Both the position numbers and the translations under genes were made by a program. 11,214 bases of DNA from Treponema sp. (GTDB lineage Bacteria > Spirochaetota > Spirochaetia > Treponematales > Breznakiellaceae), in contig JAITES010000215.1 of NCBI GenBank assembly GCA_031281925.1, positions 1 through 11,214 of the forward strand, in the 5' to 3' direction. Below the pieces are notes generated by a model. It had not been told where the DNA came from. It made no database searches and saw nothing but the letters and a program-made list of their open reading frames with translations. Shown here one piece after another: positions 1-7,543 of the stretch; the first letter of the stretch is position 1; every line of letters starts with the position of its first letter.

Positions 1-925
1 TATAAAAGTTTAGCGTCGCCGAAAAGGCAGGATCGGTAGGGCCGGCAAAAAAATTGAGACAGCCGTCGTTTCCCAGAAGACGGTCGCCCATTTCCACTAC
101 CGGCTTTACCGGCGCAAAGGCAAAGACATCGTCAAAAGACTTTCCGCCGTTCAGCCCCTTAAGATGAGCAACAGGATCGCCTAAATCTTTTGTGTTTACA
201 TATTTCAGGGTGACGCCGTGTTTTGCGGCCTCCTCAGGACTGAATATGGATGCGGCCCGCTTGAGACGTGCATCGTCAATATCGGTAACCACAAGAAGAT
301 GGGGCTTCCGTGGATTGTGGACAGCATAATCTATGGCGCCAAGACCCATGGGCCCTGCCGCGGCAAGCAGAATCATTGCGCCTTTTTCCCTTATCCCCAT
401 TTCATGAATATATGAGCCGTTGGTTGCGTGGTACTGGGCATGAAACGCGCCGACAATGCAGGAAATTGGTTCGGCAAGGGAGCCGAGGTAGAACGCGTCG
501 GCCCTGTATTCCAGAAGACAACCCATCTTCATCACTTCCGCGGGAATGATAATGTAGGTAGCGTCTCCGCCGATAAAGGAATATGAATAACCGGGAGACC
601 AGAGCGTAGGCCTGCCGTCTGGGCCGGGATAGTTAAGGGCCGGTTGAATGGCAAACTTGTCGCCTGAGCGGAATTTCTCTTTCCATGCGGCGCCCACCTC
701 CACCAGTTCTCCGCAGAACTCGTGCCCGACAATGATCGGATTTGTGGAAAGATCCGCCCGTACCCGTTTGTGGGCATTTCCCTGCATCGCAAGCTTGTGA
801 CTTGACATGCAGATTGAATCCGACACTATCCTTGCAAGAATCTCGTCATCCTTTATGGGCGGCAGCTCAAATTCTTCAAGCCTTAAATCATTCTCTCCAT
901 AGATCCGTACCGCTTTTGTTTTCAT
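1..925 (-). CDS. Zinc-type medium-chain dehydrogenase, L-sorbose-1-phosphate reductase-like (3' end beyond window)
   Basis: Probably an NAD(P)-dependent oxidoreductase that interconverts a phosphorylated ketose and polyol in the cytoplasm. The frame is open to the left edge, giving 308 residues; the family is roughly 400, so the C-terminus is missing. The N-terminus (MKTKAVRIYGENDLRLEEFE), the long PGYSYSFIGGDAT segment and the end NFFAGP strongly recall SorE of the sorbose operon. Probable catalytic zinc ligands are Cys39, His68/Glu69 (VGHEF) and Glu152 (AEP). The structural-zinc cysteine cluster is absent, as I recall for SorE. The Rossmann motif AAGPMG lies near 189-194, with Asp215 after the second strand suggesting NAD preference. 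I chose the ATG at 925 over the adjacent ATG at 928 because it sits 6 nt after AGGAG. It lies 89 bp after the short-chain dehydrogenase and is probably the next gene of the same operon. The family is fairly certain; the substrate is inferred. Confidence 0.85.
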   Translation of the reverse strand, partial: MKTKAVRIYGENDLRLEEFELPPIKDDEILARIVSDSICMSSHKLAMQGNAHKRVRADLSTNPIIVGHEFCGELVEVGAAWKEKFRSGDKFAIQPALNYPGPDGRPTLWSPGYSYSFIGGDATYIIIPAEVMKMGCLLEYRADAFYLGSLAEPISCIVGAFHAQYHATNGSYIHEMGIREKGAMILLAAAGPMGLGAIDYAVHNPRKPHLLVVTDIDDARLKRAASIFSPEEAAKHGVTLKYVNTKDLGDPVAHLKGLNGGKSFDDVFAFAPVKPVVEMGDRLLGNDGCLNFFAGPTDPAFSATLNFY

Positions 926-942
926 CATTAACTCCTATAAAG

Positions 943-960
943 AGCGGCGGTTTCGCCGCT
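943..960 (-). promoter_or_regulatory. Perfect 7-bp hairpin just upstream of the zinc dehydrogenase RBS
   Basis: AGCGGCG (943-949) and CGCCGCT (954-960) are perfect inverted repeats around a 4-base loop. On the minus strand the hairpin ends a few bases before the TATAGGAG ribosome-binding site of the zinc dehydrogenase. It has no T-run, so it is not a standard intrinsic terminator. It could stabilise or process the mRNA, or tune translation; that role is inferred. Confidence 0.5.
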
Positions 961-973
961 TATGTAAATCGAA

Positions 974-994
974 AATTAACACGAAGTGTTAATT
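974..994 (-). promoter_or_regulatory. Perfect 9-bp AT-rich hairpin between short-chain and zinc dehydrogenase genes
   Basis: AATTAACAC (974-982) and GTGTTAATT (986-994) are perfect inverted repeats around a 3-base loop. On the minus strand the stem is followed only by TTTTC, a short and weak T-tract. It could be an attenuating or partial terminator, an mRNA processing site, or a protein-binding dyad. It lies 20 bp after the stop codon of the short-chain dehydrogenase. Confidence 0.5.
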
Positions 995-1014
995 ATAACT
1001 CCTATACTGTAATT

Positions 1015-2190
1015 TTAATGCAGCATCACCTGCCCGCCTGTTACCGGCAGGGCCTGCCCTGTTTCATATATCTGTTCCACAAGGTACATAAGCGCCCGGA
1101 TAACATCGGGACCGGTACAACCTCTGCCCATGGGAACCTTGGCCTCGTAAAAAGCCTTTACATCGGCCACCGTTTTTGCCCCCGGTACCTTTCCTGCGTT
1201 GAGATACTGCACAAAAAGTCCCTTCTGGGGATCGGACCAGAGGGGCCCGTCAAAAAAATTGCCGGGACAGATGGCGTTTACCTTTATGTTGTATTCCACC
1301 AGTTCCAGGGCAAAGCTCTGTACCAGTCCTATGCCGCCGAATTTGCCTCCCGCATAAGAGCCGTTTTTGTTTGAACCTTCAAGGCCCGACTTTGAATTGA
1401 TCTGAATGATGTCGGTATGCCAGGAAGGGGCGCTCCTGTGCTGTACGCTCATGAGCCTTCCGCAGTGTTTGCTGACCATGGCAAAGGCCACATAGTTGAC
1501 ATCGGTAACAAATTTGAAGGAAGTCATGTCCTGCTCAAGGATGGCGGAGGCCCGCAGCACTCCTGCGTTACTGATACAGAGATCGAGTCCTCCCGCGGTC
1601 CCGGCAACAAAATTCACCATCCTTTCAACCGATTCTTCATCGCTTACATTCACTTCTACGGGGAAGGCCACGGTTTTTCCGTATTCTCCGTTGAGCCCGG
1701 AGGCCAGGGCCTCAGCTCCCTTCATGTTGAGATCCGCAATAAAAACCAGGGCTCCGGCGGCGCAGAGCCCCCGGACTATTTCCTCGCCGAAACCCTGCGC
1801 GCCTCCTGTCACCAGCGCAATCCGGCCCCTTACCGCATCATCCCTGTTTCTTTTCCCCGCCGCGGCCCTTATGCCTGCGGCATCCGGACAGTCTTTCTGT
1901 TCATTGCGTTTTATTTTTTCGATGCCTTCGAAATCTTCGGCGGCGCAGAAATAGTATTCCTCCCCCGCCCAGCGGACCAGCCAGCGAAGAGGAATTTCAC
2001 TGTCATTCCTGCATGTTTCAAGGGAAGCGCTGAATACTTCCAGTGCCTTTTTTCTGTCCTCAGCCTGAGTGTCAACAACGATTGTCTTCTCCCCCGCTCC
2101 CCTTTCGCAGGGCTGAACTACCCAGGGACAGCCTGTCTTTTCAACAAGGAAACCCCGGATCAGGGGAGCAATGAGCAGTTCCTTATCCAT
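1015..2190 (-). CDS. Short-chain dehydrogenase, sorbitol-6-phosphate 2-dehydrogenase-like, with N-terminal extension
   Basis: A predicted cytoplasmic NAD-dependent dehydrogenase of 391 residues. Residues 122-391 form a full classical SDR domain: TGGAQGFG (128-135), Asp153 after the second strand (NAD preference), NAG (208-210), Asn232, and catalytic Ser266, Tyr279 and Lys283. The segments IIQINSKSG, KFGGIGLVQSFALELVEY and the end VTGGQVM closely resemble SrlD of the glucitol operon, so the likely substrate is a hexitol or ketohexose phosphate. Residues 1-120 are an extra region I do not recognise; it is Trp/Cys-containing (CPWVVQPC near 21-28, RWLVRWAGEEYYFC near 69-82). An in-frame ATG exists at 2217, but the ATG at 2190 has a good AGGAG about 8 nt upstream, so I start there. 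The gene then overlaps the PHP gene by 8 bp, implying coupled translation. The zinc dehydrogenase follows. The fold is certain; the substrate is inferred. Confidence 0.88.
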   Translation of the reverse strand: MDKELLIAPLIRGFLVEKTGCPWVVQPCERGAGEKTIVVDTQAEDRKKALEVFSASLETCRNDSEIPLRWLVRWAGEEYYFCAAEDFEGIEKIKRNEQKDCPDAAGIRAAAGKRNRDDAVRGRIALVTGGAQGFGEEIVRGLCAAGALVFIADLNMKGAEALASGLNGEYGKTVAFPVEVNVSDEESVERMVNFVAGTAGGLDLCISNAGVLRASAILEQDMTSFKFVTDVNYVAFAMVSKHCGRLMSVQHRSAPSWHTDIIQINSKSGLEGSNKNGSYAGGKFGGIGLVQSFALELVEYNIKVNAICPGNFFDGPLWSDPQKGLFVQYLNAGKVPGAKTVADVKAFYEAKVPMGRGCTGPDVIRALMYLVEQIYETGQALPVTGGQVMLH

Positions 2191-3520
2191 ATATACTTCT
2201 CCTTCCGATTTCGGCAAACGCCTTTATCCGCTCATTCAAGTCTCTGTCCGCCAGAGGATCCGCGGGGTTGAAAAGCCCCCGGCCGCTCTCCGCGGAGGCA
2301 AGCCTTTCATGGGCAGCCAGAGCCCAGGTACTGTCCAGAAGCATGGCGAATTCGCTCTTCCGTATCTCCGGGCAGTTGAAGCCCTGCCGGGGACTGTTTA
2401 TATCCACCCCGGATATTTCGATAAAGCCTGATTCTTCACAGAGCCTGTGAAGGCGGGCAAGCTGTTCTCCGGTATTCCGGGGAGGCATGTAGGTGACGCC
2501 GAGAAAGCCCAGAGATCGAAGACGGGGCATGAGATCCTCAATATAATCATCCTCAAATTTTTCCGCCTTCTTGTCCCCCGTCGGGGATTCCCCAACGTCT
2601 CCAAGATAGGCATACGAGGGAACGGCATTAATCGAGCGGGCAAAATCTGTCACCTTTTCTACGGGAGGACACTCATGTTCATCCGGCTGAATATACATCC
2701 TGTCATTGAAGGAACTCTTGAGCAGGCCCAGAAGGTCATAGGCATAGAAAGGGTTGCCGGCATCCGACAGCATCGCTGCGCTTTTCCCCGAAGGGGCAAG
2801 ATCAAGCCTGTCTTTGATAAACGCAAGCAGGGTTTCTCCCTTCCCGGCCTCTTTTATAAGGGAAAGGGAGAGCGCGTAGAGAATATGCCGCTCGGTTACG
2901 CTTCCCCCGCGGGCCGCCATGGAAAGGGGAACAATATCCCTGTCATAGGAGAGTTCCGCAATCCCCGCTGCAGAAAGAATACCGTTGAGCCTTTTTGTCA
3001 TAAGCCTGTTCCGCCGCTGCCGGGCCTCTCCCAGGGGAACAAGAAAATCATGTATCCTGCCTGCCTGCCCTCCGGGAACCCCCTGTATGGTCATGTAGAC
3101 AATCCCCGCGGAATCGGGACTGTTGATCTTCCGTTCCGCAAATTCGGTATGCCTGAAGCTTACCCGCAGTTCCAGGCCTGTTACGCAGCCTATGTGCAGA
3201 ATCTCTGCCGCGGCCTTCATTTCCTCCGCGGCGGCATAGGAATCGTGATCCACCGAACCGGCGGCCTCAAGCCCCGCCTGCCGGGCTTTCAGCGCGGCCA
3301 TGGAAGGGGTATAGGGACTAAAACTGTAAATGGTATGTATATGGTTGTTTATCTCCCCGCAGAAGGGCGGCATTGAGGCAAGGCCGCCGCCGCTGGCAAA
3401 ACAGCGCAGGGCCTCAATCCTCTCTTCGGGCAGGGCCGCAGGATCATTGATACATTCGGGAATACCGGAAAACTTCGTTTTCTGTTCGATTGAATTTTCA
3501 GGTGTAGTGATACTGCTCAT
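2183..3520 (-). CDS. PHP-domain protein, putative metal-dependent phosphoesterase
   Basis: A 445-residue protein with a PHP (polymerase and histidinol phosphatase) metal-binding core. The motifs visible are NNHIHT (His60, His62), SVDHDS (Asp91, His92) and TGLEL (Glu117), matching PHP motifs I-III. The last motif, usually D-x-H, reads GVDIN (Asp373, Asn375), so one typical metal ligand is replaced. A long middle region (about 160-300) separates the core motifs and I cannot assign it. Family members hydrolyse phosphoesters such as histidinol phosphate, nucleotides or cyclic phosphates; the substrate here is unknown. The position between a TPP dehydrogenase and two sugar-phosphate-type dehydrogenases suggests a pathway intermediate. 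The start codon overlaps the stop of the E1 gene as ATGA, and the upstream Shine-Dalgarno is weak (GGCTGGG), so translation probably depends on E1 termination. The end overlaps the next gene by 8 bp. No signal peptide is seen. Confidence 0.82.
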   Translation of the reverse strand: MSSITTPENSIEQKTKFSGIPECINDPAALPEERIEALRCFASGGGLASMPPFCGEINNHIHTIYSFSPYTPSMAALKARQAGLEAAGSVDHDSYAAAEEMKAAAEILHIGCVTGLELRVSFRHTEFAERKINSPDSAGIVYMTIQGVPGGQAGRIHDFLVPLGEARQRRNRLMTKRLNGILSAAGIAELSYDRDIVPLSMAARGGSVTERHILYALSLSLIKEAGKGETLLAFIKDRLDLAPSGKSAAMLSDAGNPFYAYDLLGLLKSSFNDRMYIQPDEHECPPVEKVTDFARSINAVPSYAYLGDVGESPTGDKKAEKFEDDYIEDLMPRLRSLGFLGVTYMPPRNTGEQLARLHRLCEESGFIEISGVDINSPRQGFNCPEIRKSEFAMLLDSTWALAAHERLASAESGRGLFNPADPLADRDLNERIKAFAEIGRRSIYG

Positions 3521-5976
3521 ACACCCAGCCTGGTTTTGCGGAGTATCTCACCCGTGGTCTGCACGGTAGAGGGACTGTGCCCCTTCAGCGGCAGAATCCG
3601 CTCATGAACGGTATCCACGATCCATTCGGCCTGGGGGAAGAAGTACTCTTCACATTCAGGCGCCGGTGTTATCCAGTTGCGACTTCCCACCACGGCAACC
3701 GGGGCATCCAGGTAATCAAAGGCAAGCTGGGTTACATTGGAAGCCACGTTATGAAGGAAGGAACCGCGTTCCACGGCATCGCTTGCCAGAACCAGGCGGC
3801 CTGTCTTCTTCACCGACTCAAGTATCTTTTCATAGTTCAGGGGATTGATGAAACGCAGATCGATTATCTCCGCCTCAAGCCCGTAGTTTTTCTCCAGGAT
3901 CTCCGCCGCTTTCAGGGCCGTGTAAAGCGTTGCCCCCAGAGTTGCAATGGTAATATCCCTGCCTGTTTTCCGTATCGCCGGTTCGCCTTCGGGTATCTCA
4001 TAGTAAGTCTCGGGAACACCGCCCTTTTCAAACTGTTCACCCCTGTCGTAGAGAAGCTGACTTTCAAAGAAGATGACAGGATCAGTACCCCTCAGGGCAA
4101 GGTTGAGCATGCCCTTGGCGTCGTAGGGAGTGGCGGGAAACATCACCTTGAGCCCCGGTATGTGGGCCACGATGGCAGACCAGTCCTGACTGTGCTGGGC
4201 GCCGTATTTGTTCCCCACGGAAACCCGTACCGTAAGGGGCATCTTCAAAAGTCCTGCGGACATGGACTGCCATTTGGAAGCCTGGTTGAAGATCTCGTCT
4301 CCCGCACGGCCCATAAAATCGCAGTACATCAACTCTACCACAGCCCTGCCGCCGCACATCGCATAGCCCACGCCGGAACCCACGATGGCGCCTTCCGAAA
4401 TGGGACTGTTAAAGAGCCTGTGATATGGCAGGGCTTCGGTAAGCCCCCTGTACACGGCAAACGCGCCGCCCCAGTCCCTGTTTTCCTCTCCCCATGCGGC
4501 CATGCTGGGGTCAACAGTAAACCTGTGGAGCATGGCTTCAAAAAGCGCGTCCCGGAGCTGAAACATCTTGTTTTTGCTTACAGGTTTTCCTTCAGCATCG
4601 TAGGCGTAACGGGCCTTGTCCTTCAGGGCCTTTACCCTGGGATTCTCCGGGCCTGCATCCAGCAGATCCGGCTTCCCCTCTTCAAGCTTTTCAAGTTTCT
4701 GATTGGAAAACATGACGCTCTCGATAAAGGCCGCGGGAGCCCTGGGGCTTTCGGCGTCGTTTGTTGCAAGACGCACAACCGCCGCCAGTTTTTCGGTAAT
4801 AAAACTGCGCAGATTTTCTGTTTCGGCGGAATTTATCACCTTGTTCTTTTCAAGGTATTTTGCATATTCTTCGATGGCATCGGCGGCCTTCCAGGTTTCA
4901 ACTTCTTCCTTTGTACGGTAGCTTGAAGCATCCGAAGGAGAGTGGCCGGAAATACGGTAGGTAATGGTATCCAGCAGCACGGGGCCATTGCCGCCAAGCA
5001 GTATCTCTTTCTTCCGGGCAATGGCGTCGGCCACGGCAAGGGGATTGTAGCCGTCAACCCGTTCGGCATGCATGTTGTCGGGATTGACCCCGGCGCCTAC
5101 CCGGGCAAGCATCTGGTAGCCCATGGTTTCTCCGTTGGTCTGCCCTCCCATCCCGTAGAAGTTATTAAAGAAATTGTAGAGAATCGGCGGAGCGCCATGA
5201 GGCCCGCTTTTGGGCCACAGAGTCTTGTACTGATCCATGGCGCCCAAACATATCGCCTCCCATACGGGGCCGCAGCCCAGAGCAGCGTCCCCCACATTGG
5301 ATACGACAATGCCGCCCTTGCGGTTTATCCGCTTGTAAAGAGCGGCCCCGGTAGCGATGTCCGCCGAGCCTCCGACAATGGCATTGTTGGGCATGGAACC
5401 GAATGGCAGAAAGTATGCATGCATGGAACCGCCCAGGCCGCGGTTAAAACCGGCCTTGCGCGCGAATATCTCGCCGAGGGCTCCGTAGAGCACGAAATTC
5501 TCCGCCAGATCCTTTACGCTTTTATGCGGTACTTTTTCCGCCATCCTGAGCGTATCGCCGCCGAGAAATTCCTTCATTATCGTTTCAAGGTTTTGCTCAT
5601 CCAGCTTTTCTACCGCGGAAAGGCACTTTGCCAAAAGTTCTCCGTGACTCCGGTGGGAACCAAAGATAAAATCCTCTGTCCCCAGATTGACGCACTGCCC
5701 GACAGCAGCGGCTTCCTGTCCCATGGACAGATGCGCCGGCCCCTTGTGGTTGTACTCAATCCCGTTCCAGCTTCCCTGGATCTTGAAGCTGTTCATCATG
5801 TTTTCAAACTCACGGATAACGATCATGTCGTAGAGAATACGGACAAGCCCTTCCTTTCCATAGGTTTTGAGTTCGCTCTCAAAATTATTTTTGTACTGGT
5901 TTACCGGAATATCTTTGATCTTGATAAATCCGCTTTTCCTGACTTCCGCAGGATCTACAACTATTGACTTGGGCAT
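3517..5976 (-). CDS. Fused E1 alpha-beta component of a 2-oxoacid/acetoin-type dehydrogenase complex
   Basis: The TPP-dependent E1 enzyme, 819 residues, with alpha and beta subunits joined in one chain. The alpha part (about 40-410) has GSHRSHGELLAKC (106-118; compare the family YRxHG), a TPP/Mg motif starting Gly229-Asp230-Ala231 and ending Asn271-Asn272, and the loop RISGHSPSD followed by SYRT (341-355). The beta part (about 470-805) has SEGAIVGSGVGYAM (527-540; Glu528 probably the cofactor-activating glutamate), DEIFNQASKW and QHSQ (His595, the conserved beta histidine), then PGLKVMFPATPYDAKG. Residues 410-470 are a charged linker. The TPP motif is unusual: GDA replaces GDG, and the GD-to-NN stretch has about 12 extra residues around LWPKSGPHGAPP. 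The start is well supported by AGGAGG 4 nt upstream. E3 precedes and PHP overlaps by 4 bp. The substrate may be pyruvate, a branched-chain oxoacid, acetoin or a sugar-derived alpha-hydroxyketone; the sequence does not decide. Confidence 0.93.
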   Translation of the reverse strand: MPKSIVVDPAEVRKSGFIKIKDIPVNQYKNNFESELKTYGKEGLVRILYDMIVIREFENMMNSFKIQGSWNGIEYNHKGPAHLSMGQEAAAVGQCVNLGTEDFIFGSHRSHGELLAKCLSAVEKLDEQNLETIMKEFLGGDTLRMAEKVPHKSVKDLAENFVLYGALGEIFARKAGFNRGLGGSMHAYFLPFGSMPNNAIVGGSADIATGAALYKRINRKGGIVVSNVGDAALGCGPVWEAICLGAMDQYKTLWPKSGPHGAPPILYNFFNNFYGMGGQTNGETMGYQMLARVGAGVNPDNMHAERVDGYNPLAVADAIARKKEILLGGNGPVLLDTITYRISGHSPSDASSYRTKEEVETWKAADAIEEYAKYLEKNKVINSAETENLRSFITEKLAAVVRLATNDAESPRAPAAFIESVMFSNQKLEKLEEGKPDLLDAGPENPRVKALKDKARYAYDAEGKPVSKNKMFQLRDALFEAMLHRFTVDPSMAAWGEENRDWGGAFAVYRGLTEALPYHRLFNSPISEGAIVGSGVGYAMCGGRAVVELMYCDFMGRAGDEIFNQASKWQSMSAGLLKMPLTVRVSVGNKYGAQHSQDWSAIVAHIPGLKVMFPATPYDAKGMLNLALRGTDPVIFFESQLLYDRGEQFEKGGVPETYYEIPEGEPAIRKTGRDITIATLGATLYTALKAAEILEKNYGLEAEIIDLRFINPLNYEKILESVKKTGRLVLASDAVERGSFLHNVASNVTQLAFDYLDAPVAVVGSRNWITPAPECEEYFFPQAEWIVDTVHERILPLKGHSPSTVQTTGEILRKTRLGV

Positions 5977-6011
5977 AATTCCTCCTAATAAGAACCACTT
6001 TAAATTCGCTT

Positions 6012-6028
6012 TTCCCGCAGGGCGGGAA
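6012..6028 (-). promoter_or_regulatory. Perfect 7-bp hairpin in the E3-E1 gap
   Basis: TTCCCGC (6012-6018) and GCGGGAA (6022-6028) are perfect inverted repeats around a 3-base loop, in the 82-bp gap between the E3 stop and the E1 start. On the minus strand it is followed by AAGCGAATTT, not a T-run, so it is unlikely to be a strong terminator. It resembles the other intergenic hairpins of this operon in position, not in sequence. Confidence 0.45.
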
Positions 6029-6058
6029 CACGCTCACGCCGGTTCGCAAAGCAACGCC

Positions 6059-7447
6059 TTACGAAACGACACTCCACGCGGCTTCGCGCAAGAGCTCACA
6101 GACACTGGGATGGGGAAATATCATTTCCCTGATGTCCGCGACACGGTTTTCGTTTTCGATCAGGGCGGCCGCGCCCCAGATCATCTCCGAAGCATAGGGG
6201 CCCAGAACATGAACGCCGAGCAGCATGTCTGTTTCCTCATCGGCAATCAGCTTCACCATGCCGGGGGCTTTCGTTCCGTTTTCCGCCAGAAAACGCCCGG
6301 AAAGCAGCATTGGTACCGCGGTTTTTTTTATTTTGATGCCTTTGGCAAGGGCCTCGTCTTCCGTAAGACCGACACCGGCGGCTTCAGGGATACTGTAAAC
6401 CGCCCAGGGCACGGCATTGTAACGCATCCTGTCGGCAGAAACAGTACCGTCCAGAAAGGCGCAAATATCCTTTACCGCGACTTCCGCCATGCGGTAGGCC
6501 GAATGGGCCAGCATGCTCCTGCCGTTCAGGTCTCCGACGGCCCATATACCGCTTATGTTGGTACGCATCCTGTCATCCACGGTAACACCCCTGGCGCTTA
6601 TGTCGATACCGGCCTCCTTCGCTGCCCAGGAAGCGGTTTCCGGTCTCCGCCCAACAGCCATGAGCACCATTTCTGCGCTTACCGAAACTTCCTTTCCGTC
6701 TTTGGCGTTAAAGAAAACCGTTCCTTCCTCAAGCCTGCTTACCCGGCAGCCCAGATGAAATGTTACATTCCTGAGGGAACGGCGCATCAGGGGGGCAAGC
6801 TGTTTATCCATGGGAGGGATGATCTCGTCCAGCATTTCCACTACGGAAACCTCAGTTCCCAGAGTACCAAAGAGACTGGCAAATTCAATGCCGATTACCC
6901 CGCCCCCGATGACGCAGAGCGTCCTGGGCACTTCCTTCACCGAAAGGAGAGCCGTTGAATCCAGCACCCTGGGATTATCCTTTACCCCGGGAATGGGCGG
7001 CATGGCGGGAACGGAACCTGCGGCGGCCAGAACAGCCCTCGTTTCATACAGCGTTTGAGCGCCGCTTTCCTCGGTCACCCTCACTGCCCTTCCCGCTCCT
7101 GCAGCCTCAACGACGCCTGTGCCCTTTACCACATCCACATGGAAACGCTTCATCTGGGACGCCACACCGGAACGCAGTGTTTCTACCACCTTCTCCTTCC
7201 AGGCCATCATCTCCGCAAGATTGAAAGACAGTTTTTCCGCGTGAACGCCGAATTGCCCCGCCTCCTCCGCATGGAGATAATGCTTTGCCGAATTGAGAAG
7301 CGTCTTCGTGGGAATGCAGCCCACGTTAAGACAGGTTCCGCCCAGATACTGCCTTTCAACCAGCAGCACCTTCTTCCCTTCATGACCGAGCCGTTCAGCG
7401 GCAACATAGCCTCCCGGTCCCCCGCCTATGACAATCACATCGTACAT
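6059..7447 (-). CDS. lpdA: Dihydrolipoyl dehydrogenase (E3)
   Basis: The FAD-dependent enzyme that reoxidises the dihydrolipoyl group of E2 and passes electrons to NAD+. At 462 residues it is the usual length for an E3 without an added lipoyl domain. Visible features are the FAD-binding GGGPGG (8-13), redox-active cysteines Cys39 and Cys44 in GGTCLNVGCIPTK, NAD-binding GGGVIG (181-186), the second FAD motif near 300-309 (GIWAVGDLNG), and the dimer-interface catalytic pair His446 and Glu451 in FPHPSVCE. The usual first histidine of the HxHP signature is replaced by Phe, but the catalytic one is kept. The start has AGGAG about 10 nt upstream. It lies between E2 (96 bp before) and E1 (82 bp after), so it is most likely dedicated to this complex, though it could also serve glycine cleavage or other complexes in the cell. 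Confidence 0.96.
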   Translation of the reverse strand: MYDVIVIGGGPGGYVAAERLGHEGKKVLLVERQYLGGTCLNVGCIPTKTLLNSAKHYLHAEEAGQFGVHAEKLSFNLAEMMAWKEKVVETLRSGVASQMKRFHVDVVKGTGVVEAAGAGRAVRVTEESGAQTLYETRAVLAAAGSVPAMPPIPGVKDNPRVLDSTALLSVKEVPRTLCVIGGGVIGIEFASLFGTLGTEVSVVEMLDEIIPPMDKQLAPLMRRSLRNVTFHLGCRVSRLEEGTVFFNAKDGKEVSVSAEMVLMAVGRRPETASWAAKEAGIDISARGVTVDDRMRTNISGIWAVGDLNGRSMLAHSAYRMAEVAVKDICAFLDGTVSADRMRYNAVPWAVYSIPEAAGVGLTEDEALAKGIKIKKTAVPMLLSGRFLAENGTKAPGMVKLIADEETDMLLGVHVLGPYASEMIWGAAALIENENRVADIREMIFPHPSVCELLREAAWSVVS

Positions 7448-7461
7448 AAATTAAAAACTCC

Positions 7462-7497
7462 TGAGCTTGTTCCAAAAATTAAAGCCTTGAAACAAGC
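7462..7497 (-). repeat. Long inverted repeat before E3, sharing a 16-nt sequence with the E2 leader
   Basis: GCTTGTTCCAA (7465-7475) pairs with TTGAAACAAGC (7487-7497) over 11 bp with one mismatch, which becomes a G-U pair in the minus-strand RNA; the loop is 11 nt. The arm next to the E3 ribosome-binding site lies in a 16-nt block (7462-7477) repeated exactly at 9008-9023. It could be a repetitive intergenic palindrome or an RNA element controlling stability or translation of complex subunits. Confidence 0.6.
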
Positions 7498-7516
7498 CTC
7501 CTGTTAAAACTTATTT

Positions 7517-7535
7517 CATAACGCGACGCATTATG
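7517..7535 (-). promoter_or_regulatory. 19-bp dyad just after the E2 stop codon
   Basis: CATAACGCG (7517-7525) and CGCATTATG (7527-7535) form a near-perfect palindrome centred on 7526, with one mismatch that is a G-U pair in minus-strand RNA. It begins 8 bp past the E2 stop codon. No T-run follows. It could be a 3'-end stabilising hairpin or a protein-binding site. Confidence 0.4.
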
Positions 7536-7543
7536 AACAGACT

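Noticed and set aside
936..988. 15-codon GTG-started frame on the minus strand in the gap before the zinc dehydrogenase
   Set aside because: The nearest AGGAG is too far upstream (about 16 nt) and the frame runs through both hairpins; nothing supports translation.
943..994. The paired hairpins as an intrinsic terminator ending the operon after the short-chain dehydrogenase
   Set aside because: Neither stem is followed by a real T-run on the minus strand, and the next gene is in the same direction with a related function.
2191..2217. Upstream in-frame start for the short-chain dehydrogenase at 2217
   Set aside because: It would lengthen the overlap with the PHP gene to 35 bp, and the AGGAG positioned for the ATG at 2190 is much better.
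742..6958. Long open frames on the plus strand opposite the operon (for example 1417-2271, 2447-3376, 3577-4926, 4942-5967, 5867-6958)
   Set aside because: They lie antisense to genes with clear domain motifs, show no recognisable protein features and lack convincing ribosome-binding sites. They are expected by-products of GC-rich codon use on the opposite strand.
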